Shown: piece by piece, positions 1 through 12,601 of the stretch | Numbering within the stretch: the stretch's first letter is position 1 | Layout of the letters: every line of letters begins with the position of its first letter | Source of the DNA: Himantopus leucocephalus | Lineage: Eukaryota > Chordata > Aves > Charadriiformes > Recurvirostridae | Direction of reading: 5' to 3' | DNA: 64,000 nucleotides | Assembly (NCBI GenBank): GCA_003993805.1 | Contig: RSEF01000001.1 | Coordinates: 211,602,422 to 211,666,421 of the forward strand | Made by a program: the position numbers and the translations under genes | The notes under the pieces: generated by a model | Told to the model about the DNA's origin: nothing | Database searches by the model: none | Seen by the model: only the letters and a program-made list of their open reading frames with translations

Positions 1-160
1 CCCCAAATCATCCCTAATTCTGTTTGCAGTGACCCCTAAAAATATATTCCCGGCCCTCCCCTCCGTAATACTCCACGCGCTCCATACCCGCAGCGCTGAA
101 CCCCCTCCCCAGTCAACGGAGGAACGGACAATGTCACAGGGAAATCTGGTCTTTTCTAAA

Positions 161-205
161 ATTGGAATGGAATGGGAGTGGGAATGGGAATAGGAATAGA
201 ATATT
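161..205. repeat. degenerate GGAATG/GGAATA simple repeat
   Basis: A run of imperfect GGAATG, GGAGTG and GGAATA hexamers leads directly into the CR1 fragment on its right. It may be the degenerate 3' tail of that minus-oriented CR1. Confidence 0.6.
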
Positions 206-221
206 TTGGTTCAGTTTTGTT

Positions 222-400
222 TCAGTTCGGTTGGAAGGGACCTACAACAATCATCTAGTCCAACTGCCTGACCACTTCAGTGCTGACCAAAAGTTAAAGC
301 ACGTTATTAAGGGCACTGTCCAAATGCCTCCTAAACACTGACAGGCCCAGGGCATCGACCACCTTTCTAGGAAGCCTGTCCCAATGCTGGACCTCCCGCT
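222..400 (-). mobile_element. CR1 LINE 3' fragment, minus orientation
   Basis: The plus strand reads as the reverse complement of an avian CR1 3' end: a GGTTGGAAGGGACCT core, then ATCATCTAGTCCAACTGCC, then the familiar stretch with CTAGGAAGCCTGTCCCA. It is truncated on the right, as is usual for 5'-truncated CR1 copies. The family call rests on remembered consensus; the subfamily is not determined. Confidence 0.75.
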
Positions 401-2272
401 GGGGGTGCCCTGCCTGGCTTACAGAGGCAGCCTGCATGGCAATACTAAACGAGATGCTGTATTTTCGATGGCCAAAGTCAGATGAGTCAAATCTCCTCCT
501 AAGTGCACTGCCTGTCACAACAAAATGAAATGCAGACTGTGTCGCAGAAAAACTGTGAAATGACACTGAAAATAAAGGTGTCCTAAAAGTGTCATTAAAG
601 AATAATCTGTGCTCTGGTATCTTTCCCTAAAACCGCAATTTCCCTTCTGGCCAATGATGCTATTTCTAGGAGAGTCAATAGTAACTGTTGTAATTTTGCT
701 GGATGAGTACAAGGAAGGCATTACAGCCATAGATGTAACACCAGCATTTCAAAAAGAGCACAGATGGATCAGCTACACAGCCCTAACAGACTACTGAGGT
801 CATTCAGAGGCAATGGTACCATTTTTGCACCATACACGCAGCAGAGCTTGCCCGGTGCTAAGCATCTAATGGCATATAACCACAGCTGAGAGGTTGGGAT
901 CCCTCCCTCCTGGAGCCCTCCTTCTGCACCCATCCCAAACGTGGTCTAAGACATCTGCCTGAACAGTGTCTGAGCCCAGAGGGGTGCCCCTGAAAGACCC
1001 CAGTGCGGCTGAAAGTGAGAATAAGCCTGCAGCTCTGGACAGAGTCCTCCCATGTCCCCAGGCAAAAGAAGGTGCTGTCTTCAGCTCAGTTTTTTGAGGT
1101 TATTCTTGGCAACTTTCTCTCTCTCTCCTGCTGTTTCGAATTCTCAGAGGAGTTTGTCAGAAGTACTTACATTTGTTTTTTGGCATTTGAAAGTAGTTAA
1201 AAAGCAAACTTTCTCTTGAGGTCTGGTATTTCCCTGAGGTTTCATCAGTTACTGCACATGCTATGGGATAACTTACATACAACCCAGAGGAAGGAAAAAA
1301 AAAGCCTTTGCCTCTTGACTACGAGAATAGGTCACTTCCACTAACAATTTTGCGGCAAAGCCTTAAAGATGATTGTAGGGCTCGAGGGAAGAGAAGATTC
1401 CCAGGCTGCTTCCCTCCACGTCTGCCCTATGAAATACACTTCTCCTCCTTCCCCTGGGACAAGGCTATGAGCCTGCCAGCCTGACTTGTTGGGGTTGCAG
1501 CCCAGCCACCAGCCTTCAGAGGGTCTGTCAGCTCCCCGGGCCGGTGTTTAAGCCAACAAGATGCAGACACACACACCTCCATCTACCCATCTTCACAACA
1601 GCCGAGTGTCCACCTACTTTATAAGACCCTGCAGCTCTTACTGCTTTCTTCATGGTATTGCGGTGCACAGAAGCCTCATCATACTGGACATTTTCGCAGA
1701 TGTGAAATAACAATCTCCCTGACATACCAGAAAGCTCACCCTAACGTACCAGAAAGCTCCCAGTCTAGGTTGTTAGACTACCCCTGAGATAAGCCTGATG
1801 AAAGTGGAAAAAGCCAGCTCTGCGCGGTCAGGACAGCTCTTTATCATAGACCTGACGATTTTTACCCCCACGCTAGTCATCTGTTACCATCCTTATATTT
1901 GGGAGATGTACCTTAATTGCTTATTTTTGAAATCTAAAAGGACCGACCACAGCGTATCTTCCACAGGGCACCTTTGGTTCTGCTCCACCAGCAAAAAGCT
2001 ATGGATCTCAGTCCAGCTGTGCACTGAAGAGCAACCATTCCCTGAAGGACAAGCAGAAACGTCACATCCTCCGCAAGCATAAGTGACAAATGATGGTGGG
2101 TCGTAACACTCAAGTCAAAGGCATCTGTCCTTTGACTCTACGGAGGATGAGGAGCTGGCCTTCAACTCCGTAAATATTATTTGTAAATGCTCTAACCTGC
2201 TCAATTTATGCTTCAGAAAAAAACTGGAAATAAACGTGGTGGATTCGTATGGAAGTGTGGCCACCCACTTAC

Positions 2273-2419
2273 CAGCTTTTTCTTTGGCACTGATCACTTC
2301 AGCTGTTAGCGGAGGAACTTCATGCCTGCCAGCGAATAACTGGTGATCCTGGTAAAGAAAGCCAGTGTCTTCCAGTACCTGGACTGGGCTGGTAGGCTTG
2401 TAACAAACAGATGTGGAGC
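2273..2419 (-). CDS. AMOTL1: AMOTL1 (angiomotin-like 1) coding exon 2
   Basis: This is an internal exon of a gene running right to left. A pyrimidine-rich acceptor (TTCTTCTTTCTCGCAG) precedes it and a strong donor (CTG|GTAAGT) follows. The 147 nt are 2 nt plus 48 codons plus 1 nt, so it is a phase 1-1 exon, open throughout in one frame. The peptide contains SPVQVLED and then QLFAGRHE. From memory, human AMOTL1 has SPVQVLED and QLYSGRHE at the same spacing just after its N-terminal MWRAKLRRG segment. AMOTL1 is a motin-family scaffold at tight junctions that binds YAP and actin regulators. This exon is N-terminal, ahead of the PPxY/LPxY motifs and the coiled coil, which lie outside the window. 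No exon 1 candidate was found to the right: no ATG-TGG codon pair continues into the expected peptide. Exon 1 may be in a gap or diverged. The position next to FUT4, on the same strand, fits conserved order. Confidence 0.88.
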
Positions 2420-5400
2420 CTGCGAGAAAGAAGAACAGGATATCAGTAAATAAAATACCTGAATGACAAAATATAAAGCCGTGACTTACGACAAAAGTCC
2501 AAAAAAATTTTCTTAAGCATGGCTAGGTGCCCAAGAAGCCCTGCCAAGGCCACCGAGCAAATCACCTCTTCTGGCCTCACCACCCAGATAACACATTAGC
2601 TCTGAGGAACAAGAGGCAGCCACCAAGTCATGTTCCATGCACCAACCCAGCCTGGCCTTCAAGGTCCCCAGTCCATGTACAAAGCAAGCTTGCAGCCCGG
2701 CTTGTATGAGCTGACATTGACAGGCTCACAAACCAAGGCACAGCCCTGGGATGCGAAGGCAACAGAGACAATGTAAAACTGAAAGAGGGAGTGGGTAAAA
2801 AGAAGGAAAGAGGGATAGGTGAGGACCCAGCCACATATTCAATAGGGCTAAAGTCTGGGAAAGGCTTTGCCACAAAATCCGCTCACAAATAATAGTTCAG
2901 CAATGCAGAAAATTGCCGAGAGATAAAATATAGCCAACTCTATCAAGGGAGAGAGTTTATAAATCACTTTGTCCAGATGTTCTTAATGTGGTAAGGAGAG
3001 TATGTAGCTGGAGGGCCATGGGAATGTGTCCGGCAGACTGACTGCACAGGAGCTGCACGCCTGAACTCCAGCATCCCACAGACATCGACGGCTGGACTGG
3101 TCCCCCAGCCCCTTTCACAATCAGTGAGCAGGAACATGCTCACCTGGCAAGCAACAAGGCCCATCCTCAATCTGCTCTCAGGGGTGGCTTTCTCCATCAG
3201 TGCTTGTTTTAACAAGCTCATACACAATGCATCACAGCAGTGTTAAGACAGGAACGACATTAGGTTGACCCCACAATTCAAGAAATACACAGACTGGAGA
3301 GGGTCCAAATGAGGGCCACGAAGATGATCAAAGGGCTGTAGCTACACAGAGAAGACAAAGGGCAATGGGTACAAGTTGCATTAAGAGAGGTTTTATCTTG
3401 ACATAAGTAAGAAATTTTTTACAGTGAGAACAATCATGCGCTGGAACAGCCTCCTCAGTGAGTCCCCATCGCTGGAGGTTTTCCAGATGTGACTGGACAA
3501 GGTGCTAGATCATCTCCTCTAGGCTCCCCTTCCCACAGAAGGTTGGACCAGATGATCTTTTGAGGTCCCTTCCAACCTGGGCTGTTCTATGATTCCCACT
3601 TCCTTCTTATTTTTCTAAGCACTACCTCATTTTTGTAAAGAGAAGGCTCTTTGAGGTCCAAACCTTGGAGGTGAGAATCTCCTGGCCCTGACTACCCTGG
3701 TGCAGTGGGGACACAGCAGAACCACTCTCTACTTACACCACCAGTTGCCACAGGTTTTAGACTAAAGGAACGGCCATTGACCTCCAGCATCGACCACTGC
3801 TGAGGGACTTGCCTGAGCAGGAGGTGGAGGGCTCGAAGTGGCACCAGTGGGGCATCCATCCATCAATCCCAGTGGGGCAAGAAGCCCATAAGCACAGGGA
3901 CCACAAGCACCCTGCTCTGCAGGAAAAAGTATCAGCCATGGATGACATGGACTTATTAATCCTGACTGCTTGGCTTGCGCTCAGCTAACTGTGTGGTCAG
4001 CGGCATATACCACACGGGGAAGTTGCTTTGCTCTCCTCCTTACGTACAGGTCATCACTAACCCCACACCTCTACGTGGTGCAGGGCAGGAAGGGGATAGC
4101 GGCGGGCAGGATCCAGCCCATCTTCCCTACAGGCATGAAGATAGTATTTTCTTCTGTGCCCAGAGGAGAGGAAATAGGCATTTCTGCGAAATGTTAATGA
4201 ATTCATCACTTTACCATTCATATTATGCATGAATGTGTATGGCGGTTTTCTATATTTAGAGAGCAAGAGAGAAAGATTGCTCACTTGAGTAGATCTCAGC
4301 CGAAAATGTTTGTGAAAATGAGCATGGTAGACTGGTCTGGAATTTGTGCTGATGTTGATACAGACTCAAGAAAAATCTCGAGTACCCTAATTTTCAACAT
4401 TATTACCCTATTCTGGCACAAAATAGCATTAAAGACACCCTTCACTGCTCCTCCATACACGGTCCTGCCATGGAATCAGGAATCCTGTATGGAACAGGGG
4501 AGTTTGGAGCCCAGGCTTGTTTTATGAATAAAAGGTGAATTGGGGTGAAACAAAGAAAATCCGCATACCCAAGGAAGACGGTTTCAGGCATTACAGGAGA
4601 CCTGAACAGCCAGCAACTACCAGCTCAGCCTCACCACTCACCAAACGGAATTTAAAAGAAATAAACGGTTACTGAAATTGTACACTCGCCTTCTGCATTT
4701 CGAGTCTGTAGGCATCCTTGGGTCATGGTTTCAAATTTTCTGAGATGCAAAATGGAGAATAAAGACTGTAATAAGAGCAGAAATTCTCACCTAACCACTT
4801 GTCTTTGGAGGCTGTGGCCATGGCGAAGCAATAATGTACTAAAATCAGGACTGGTAAATGCTGGCATCTGCCAAACTGCTCAGTTTCCGATCTCTGTTAT
4901 ACCGGAGTCAAAACCAAGTAGCTCCGACCCAGGCAGAAACTACTGCACTTTGCTGTAGCCATATTGATGTTTTATCTTCATAAAGTGATGTAACGATGTT
5001 TTATGATGTTAAAAATGATGTCACGATGTTTTATGTTCATTCACAGTAGGTTTTAATAAAACGTCAGCTGTAACTGGCACAGAAAGCCCGTTTCTGTGTA
5101 AAACAGATAACAGCTGATGAAAGATCAGTTCTTGGCGCATGGCCACGATCCAGATCACAGGCAATAACACAACACTTGAAAGCTTAGTGAAGCCTCACGA
5201 GCCACTTGGACCGAGGCACGAGCCTTTTTTCTTCCCCTCCTTGGTGTCACCGGAGCCTCCCAAATGCCAGCTCCCCTCTCCACGGGAGGGTTTGCTACAT
5301 CCAGCTCTGCAGGGGTGCAAGGTGCCCGTCCAATGCTCAGGCACTTGCTCCTTCCCCAAACCTCCCCAATCTTCTATGATGCTCACCCAAAAAGCAATTT

Positions 5401-8400
5401 TCATCCCTGTAACTGAATCCTGGTGCCAGAGCTGCAGTGCCCAAGGGTCACAGGTAAGCAGCTGGTTGAGGGCAACCTAGGATGGAGACCATCACCCCTC
5501 CAAGGACATGTCCTCAGGTCAGGTCTTTCTACCCACATCGAGCCCAAACCTCCCAAGCTACAAACCACGGTTGCTGCCGTGTTTTGTCACTGCTGCTGCC
5601 GAGAAGAGCCGACCCCATCATCTCCATAGGTGCCCGCGGGCAGCTGCCAGCTGTGCTGTGCCCCCTTCTCTCCCCCTCCCAAAGCCAGCCCAGCCCCCTC
5701 ACCCCAGCATGCCAGGATGCAGCCCACTCCACAGACATATATTTTTTTTTTTTAAGATAAACATGCATTATGCTGTACAGAAGCAGATATATTATCCTGA
5801 AGGGTTACTACACGGCAGTGCAATTCATTTGAAGATTCAGAACTATTTCAATGAATCATTTGCAAAGATTAACACCAGACAGTCAGCAAGGACCCAGAGA
5901 CAGAGGAGCAACGCTTAAATATTTCCTGTTTCTGATGTGGTTTCAGTCTGGTTTTGAAAAGGATCTAAAGGAAAACCTCATAGGAAGCTCATTGCTGTGA
6001 CATTACAGGAAAGCCACAGTTTCAGAGCAATAACAGCATCCCCAAGAACCAGATTTCCTCCTCCTCCTCAAAAAAAAAATACTTGGAGAAGATGGTTTTC
6101 TTACATCCAAACTGTACTACTACTCTCGCCTCCAGTAAAACACCAAAAAATGCTCGTTAGGCAAAGACAGTTTGCTGCTATTTAAAGGCAACACCTCGAG
6201 GCACTGCCTGGGTGACGAGTTTCTGCATCGCACCCCGCTGCCCACCTGGGTACCACTCTGCGGCCGCCTGCGGCACAGCCCACGCTGCCGGCATGTACGG
6301 CTCCTCCTCTGCCACCCAGAAGCCACCCAGCCAAACGAAAACACAGAGCTGTCCTCCAAAAAATCCTCTTCCAATTTGTACCCTACTGACCGAGTGGTTC
6401 AAAAGAGACCAAGGCATTTCAAATACCATCCAAAACAATCATCTGAAATTAAAAAGTAAGTAAGGCGGCTTTACACTTTCCTATAAACTCTGCTGCGGTT
6501 TGTAAGGGAGGTCCAAAAATGACAGAACAAAAATGACATCGTTTCCAAGCCCCCATCCATCCTTCTGTCTCATAGCCAAGCCAGAAAGGAGTATAAATAC
6601 CTCATTCCACATTTAAAATATTTTCTCTGCCCTGTCGATGCATAAAAATCTCCGGTCAACAAGAAAGGAAAATAATTATTTAAGGGAAATAACGAAAGGA
6701 CCGTCTAAGTGCTCCAGGGTCCCAGGGGCTGCCTGAAGGCTGTACCATGAATTCCTCAGGGTGGACCCATCAGTCCCTCCAATGGGTCACAGGGACCCTC
6801 CATGGAGGCTGGACCCTCCATGTGCATCCTGGCCCGTGAACCTTAGTTTCTCTCCCAAGCATGAGCCCGGTTTCGAGAGGGGGGGATTGCTGTACCCCAC
6901 CCACACATTTGTGCCACTCTCCCAAGGCTGGGAGGCAGATCTGAGTTTCCTTCAGCTCAGAAAAAATTAATTTGCGTGTCCCATGTCTTGGTTTACCTAC
7001 AAAAAGGAGATGCCGCTTCCAACAGCGTTGCAAAGGACGCTCTTGGTACCGCTGGCAGTTCTTCTCTGGCAGCGCTGGGACCCCTTAGCAGGCCCAGCTC
7101 CGATGAAGAGCAGGGGCTCAGACACACATCGGCAGCTCCCCAGTTGATGTGCAGGTTTTCTAAGTCACTTCTGGGGTGGCTGACTCAATCCCGCAGCCCA
7201 TAATTCTGCTTGGGAAGCTCACATCCGCTGCCAGGGATGTGAGCTCCATCCACTCCCGCGCCCCGTGAGGCCTGAACAAGCATCACTAATATTATTTTCA
7301 CAGGAGCAGAGCAACATCTTGCAGAACAGAAATCCAAGCCACATAACGCACACCAGATGTGAGCGAGCAGCACCTCTCATTTCCCACATGAAAGCTGAAG
7401 ATCTACCACATCTGAGCCGGGAGAAGCCTCACCCCTGCGCCTGGCAGCAGTCGCCAGACCGAGCCCCCTCTCCACAGCTCCCTGCTCTGGGGAAAGAAAT
7501 CCTCATCCCAGTATTAGCTCCAGGGTCCACGTTGGGCTAGTCCCTTGCTCGAGAAGAGCTCCTGGAGTCTCCCATCCTGGGCAACTGTCATTTCACTCTC
7601 CAAAAAGTGCCTCGTCCAAGAAAGCACTAGCAAGACTAACGAGAAAAGGCGATGGAGGCAGCCAAAGCCCGTCCCTCCCAAGGAGTCATGCTAACACAGC
7701 CAAATTTAACTGCCTACAAGGATGAACACTTTCTGTGAAACTTCAGCCTCACGCGCTTATTTTCATACACGCTTCCCCTCAGCAAAAACCAAAGCGGACA
7801 AGCAAAAAAGAGACAGCAAAGCGAAGCAAAGGCGCCTTTTGAAAATGGCTCCTGCACCTGGCAGGAGATCAGATGGATACTGGAAAGAGCGGAGCCAAGT
7901 CTGCCTACCCGGGAGATCCCCCCCGGATGCCCGCGCCTTCCCGATGGAAATCAGGCGCGCGGGCGTGTGGGGGCAAACGGTGCCCGTCACAGCTCTTTCA
8001 TCTCAGACAGTTACAGGTTTTATAACGTCAGAATAATCCGCTGTTTTTTCCCAGGCTCACGCCCTGAGGAGAGGCAGGATGCAGGCAGGGTATCTTCATC
8101 GCAGCGCCAGGTGCCGAGCATCAACCCGACAGAGGAAGAGATGCACGTTCCTTAGGTGGCTGCGCTGGGCTTTGCACAAATGTGTGCATTTTTAAGGCCT
8201 CTATCTATTATAAGCTATGAATTTGCCTCTGCAGTTATAACCTTGAGTCTACAGTACGCAGCCAGCCCAAATTTATTCAAATAATTGAATCAATAATTGA
8301 AATTTCTACTTTGATCAAAGTGCCAGTGGCACGACGACGACTCATGTCAGCGCTGCTGCTCTGAGATAAAAGGGTAAGTATTATTCGGAGCTGAAAGTAA

Positions 8401-11400
8401 GGGAAGAAACTCTCAGTAAAAGAGTGAAATACAAAGGCCGACATGGAGCTCACGAGTGAGACAACGCTTCTGCTACAGCCGCGCCGCTTGTCAGCGCAGA
8501 GCAGCAAAGGGTCTGCAGACATTTTTCACTACACCATAAATTCTGATTTCCGAGCCAAAAAAACTCCAAGATAAAAATTCATCATGCAAATTCTTAGGGA
8601 GGCAGGCTTTTTTTTTTTTTCCACTGGGGAAAAAAAATAAATCATAAATCAACCAGCTATAACATACAGACAAGACACTCGTAAAGCAGGAGTTTAAGCT
8701 ATGATTAACTTTGCTGTACTTACAGCCTTTAAAAATGATCACGTTACAGAAAAGCACTGGCACGATCTGTGTCACTGGGATATTTAAGCCCTTCCATTAA
8801 TTAACCAGATGTGAAATAGGACCTAGGACCGCAGATCACTCAGTCTAGTTCCTCGTTACTTCAAGCAACCATATTATAAAACTCCCTTCTTGAACTGAAT
8901 AAACAGCATCTGAAGAAGAGGATCTTTTTTTCCCCCCCACTTGGAGGAGGTTTCAGGATCCTCTTCCTCCGATCCACACAAATACTCTTCTCGGTTCCCG
9001 CTCGCAGTCAGTGACATTGCTCTTTATCCATCTATTTTTTTTTGCCAGTGGTGTCCTTTAGGTTAAATAGCTTTCTCCCTGAGTCATTCCCACAAACTTG
9101 CAGCGTACAAAGGAGCCTGGGATAAGGACAGAACAAAAATAGTACAAAGACTGTACAGTACTCTCTGACTGAGAATGCAGGCATTGAACTCGATAGTATG
9201 GATCTTCAAATTTCCAGAGCTTTTCCATTTTTTTCTAATACAGGCAAAAATCCATAGGCTAAGGATCCACAGTGCTTCATTTGATCCGTGTGAAGAACTG
9301 CTCGTGATAACCCTACGCTGAGCGGAGCCTTTGCATTATTCTGAAGTGTCATGTCTAAAGGAGAAAGAAATGAAACCTTCTTCCCACCAGAATATATATT
9401 AAAATTATGAGCCTTCCGTTATTAAATCATTACACGCAATTTATATTCAGCCACTTTTAAAACGCAGAAATTTAATAACAGTATTATACACAGAAGTGCT
9501 AACAAGATAATTGCCTTTAGTTCCTGCTCCCAGATGGCTGAGCTCACATTTAGAACAGGGAAAATCACGGCAACGGCCGATGGCGTGGTGCCATCGCCTC
9601 GAAAACGGCCCAAAAACATTACACGCTGCAGGCAGGGGGACACGTCCCAGGGGACGGGACGTGTCACTGGCAGGGACCCCCTGCCCACCCCAGGTAGCCA
9701 TCCCGGGAGGACTCCGCCTGAGAAGTGCCTCCCCATTTCTGCAGGACGCAGAAGCCCAGATCAGGTCCCTGGGGGGGACCCAGGTGCCTCCTGCCCTCCG
9801 GGCATCTCCGGGGACCCACGTGCCACCCTTCAGCCCAGCAGGGACTTCACCGAAATACCTGTGCACAACATACACATTGAGGGGGGAGGGCAGAGGAAGA
9901 ACAGCTTTTTAATGACTTCAGCTGGTTTAGGTCTTAAATGGAGACTGAATTTCACTAAACGCATTTTAATTCATTACATTATTCATTAGATTAAAAACAA
10001 TTAATAAAATAACATCATTATTTTCCAGCCTGAGCCTTGACCATTGGAGTTACTGTTGTCTAAAGCACATTTATATTTGTGCTAAACATTTCAGTGAGAG
10101 CAGACGAACCCAAATATTGCTCAATCATTTAATCCCACATTATGTTTTCCCAAGATGCGGCATCCTCCTATGGATCACCTGCTCCCCAAAAGGCGCTGCC
10201 TCGACACGTGCCGGCCATCATCGCCTGGCTCAGGCAACAAAGACCCACTACAACTTCAAGACGTGGTACAGATGTGCGTGGGGAAAGGCACAGCCACGCA
10301 CCGTGGTGGGACACGTCGGGGCTGTGGCAAGGCCACCACGAGGCAGTGACAAGCGGGCATGCCAGCAAATGCTGCAGGACCTGCTGCTGCACCGAGGATA
10401 GGCTTTAATGCAAGGCAAAGCTCTGCTCTCACCCGCGCTGGTCCAAATCTGGAGTGATTTCAACGGCTTCTACACATTTGCTCCAAATTTACACCCACAG
10501 CAGCATCCCACCTACTGAAAAAGTCACTTAAAGGACCAAAAAAACCCAGGCACACTTCCTAAATGCAACATTTCAATAGAAAAGTTGGCCTAATGATTTT
10601 TTTCATAGAGGTGATGTTGTTCTTGTTGTTGTTGCTAGTAATTTCTATTTACTTCCGTCTATTTCTACTTCTGCCCTGAGCCGAAGGCAGGCTGTTCCAT
10701 TTAAAAATTCAGGACACAAATGGGAACCAGATTACATCTATCCCAAAGCTGCCAAAAAGCAATTGCTGTATGAAACCAAAAATCCTCCTGGGATTTTTCC
10801 AAAATCCGCAAAATATTCCCGAGCACTAAAGTTTCCACTGGGACTATTACATTAGCAGATAGTCTCTGTGCGAAAACCCGAGCATGCAGCCGTCCTCCTA
10901 ATAGTTTCCAGGACGAGGAGGCTGCACAAGGCACGTACTCCCACCTGAGCACTGAAAAACATTCATACCAAATCTGGGCTTTAAAGTGAGTTATACTCCT
11001 ATCAGTGTTAAAAAAAAAAAATGGCACTGGGACCATCAGGCTTTCGTCTCCTGAAGGAAAAGCTGCAATGGTCAGCAGTAACATCTCCACGTTGTCCTGA
11101 AACCTCCACGTACATCCCCAGAGTCCGTCTGAGCCTGATCCCGCAGGCAGCCCCGTGCACATCCCTCCCGGAGCTTCTGTTGGGATCCTTACAAACCCCC
11201 TTTGCTGTCCCTGTGCTGGAGAAATACAACGCCTTTAGCTCCGTGGCAGCTGTTCCTCGCAGAGGAGCTCTTGCGAGGAGCGCCGGAGCTGTCTCTGGGC
11301 ATCACTCGCTCCATCCAGGATGCTGACGTGTGGAGGGTTTGGTCCACATCGCTGCGCGGAGCCAAGACCCCGGGAATGGCCCCTACACCCATCCATGATG

Positions 11401-11601
11401 CCGCAGGTGCATGGAAATGAAAAATAAGCGAGAGCAACCACTGATCCTGTGGGAACCAGAACTTCGGAGGGACAGCACGTACTTGTGTCAGTCAAAGCTG
11501 CCCTCCTCCAGCAACAGAGTGCTTCCCAAAAGAAAGGGGAAAGCAAAGCTCCCCCTGCCAAACGCTGGCAGAGAGCAAAGGGGAGCGATGGAGATCAGGA
11601 C
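2420..11601. other. non-coding: AMOTL1 intron 1 and/or intergenic DNA
   Basis: Both strands carry only short open frames without supporting splice structure or family motifs. The region includes one clear CR1 copy at 3265-3598, several homopolymer runs (for example T/A runs near 5742, 8609 and 11010) and moderately GC-rich patches near 7.8-8.0 kb and 9.55-9.85 kb. None of the patches gave a convincing AMOTL1 first exon. A short imperfect tandem repeat of GATGTTTTAT-type units lies at about 4967-5040. Confidence 0.55.
3265..3598 (+). mobile_element. CR1 LINE 3' fragment, plus orientation
   Basis: Segments match the avian CR1 3' end in order: AGGGCCACGAAGATGATC, then a TTTACAGTGAGAACAATCATG stretch, GCTGGAACAGCCTCC, GGACCAGATGATCTTTTGAG, GTCCCTTCCAACC, and a TTCTATGATTCC tail at the right end. 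It is 5'-truncated, with one internal deletion relative to the usual spacing. No coding capacity remains. Confidence 0.88.
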
Positions 11602-12601
11602 NNNNNNNNNNNNNNNNNNNNNNNNNNNNNNNNNNNNNNNNNNNNNNNNNNNNNNNNNNNNNNNNNNNNNNNNNNNNNNNNNNNNNNNNNNNNNNNNNNN
11701 NNNNNNNNNNNNNNNNNNNNNNNNNNNNNNNNNNNNNNNNNNNNNNNNNNNNNNNNNNNNNNNNNNNNNNNNNNNNNNNNNNNNNNNNNNNNNNNNNNNN
11801 NNNNNNNNNNNNNNNNNNNNNNNNNNNNNNNNNNNNNNNNNNNNNNNNNNNNNNNNNNNNNNNNNNNNNNNNNNNNNNNNNNNNNNNNNNNNNNNNNNNN
11901 NNNNNNNNNNNNNNNNNNNNNNNNNNNNNNNNNNNNNNNNNNNNNNNNNNNNNNNNNNNNNNNNNNNNNNNNNNNNNNNNNNNNNNNNNNNNNNNNNNNN
12001 NNNNNNNNNNNNNNNNNNNNNNNNNNNNNNNNNNNNNNNNNNNNNNNNNNNNNNNNNNNNNNNNNNNNNNNNNNNNNNNNNNNNNNNNNNNNNNNNNNNN
12101 NNNNNNNNNNNNNNNNNNNNNNNNNNNNNNNNNNNNNNNNNNNNNNNNNNNNNNNNNNNNNNNNNNNNNNNNNNNNNNNNNNNNNNNNNNNNNNNNNNNN
12201 NNNNNNNNNNNNNNNNNNNNNNNNNNNNNNNNNNNNNNNNNNNNNNNNNNNNNNNNNNNNNNNNNNNNNNNNNNNNNNNNNNNNNNNNNNNNNNNNNNNN
12301 NNNNNNNNNNNNNNNNNNNNNNNNNNNNNNNNNNNNNNNNNNNNNNNNNNNNNNNNNNNNNNNNNNNNNNNNNNNNNNNNNNNNNNNNNNNNNNNNNNNN
12401 NNNNNNNNNNNNNNNNNNNNNNNNNNNNNNNNNNNNNNNNNNNNNNNNNNNNNNNNNNNNNNNNNNNNNNNNNNNNNNNNNNNNNNNNNNNNNNNNNNNN
12501 NNNNNNNNNNNNNNNNNNNNNNNNNNNNNNNNNNNNNNNNNNNNNNNNNNNNNNNNNNNNNNNNNNNNNNNNNNNNNNNNNNNNNNNNNNNNNNNNNNNN
12601 N
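11602..12601. other. assembly gap, exactly 1000 N
   Basis: A run of exactly 1000 N. The round size suggests a placeholder rather than a measured length. The flanks are unique-looking sequence, not an obvious repeat, so the missing sequence could be GC-rich or otherwise hard to assemble. Confidence 0.99.

Larger units (their letters stand above)
1..2272 (-). other. AMOTL1: AMOTL1 intron 2 (partial, non-coding)
   Basis: This is the sequence downstream (minus strand) of the AMOTL1 exon 2 donor. I looked for the next expected AMOTL1 coding segment on the minus strand and found no open, splice-flanked match. The intron is therefore longer than 2.27 kb and the rest of the gene lies off the left edge. 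Apart from a short GGAATG-type simple repeat and a CR1 fragment, both listed separately, I see nothing recognisable here. Confidence 0.6.

Noticed and set aside
4413..4470. Candidate AMOTL1 exon 1 end (TVYGGAVKG before a GT)
   Set aside because: A stop lies just upstream in that frame with no ATG between, and the donor GTGTCTTT is poor.
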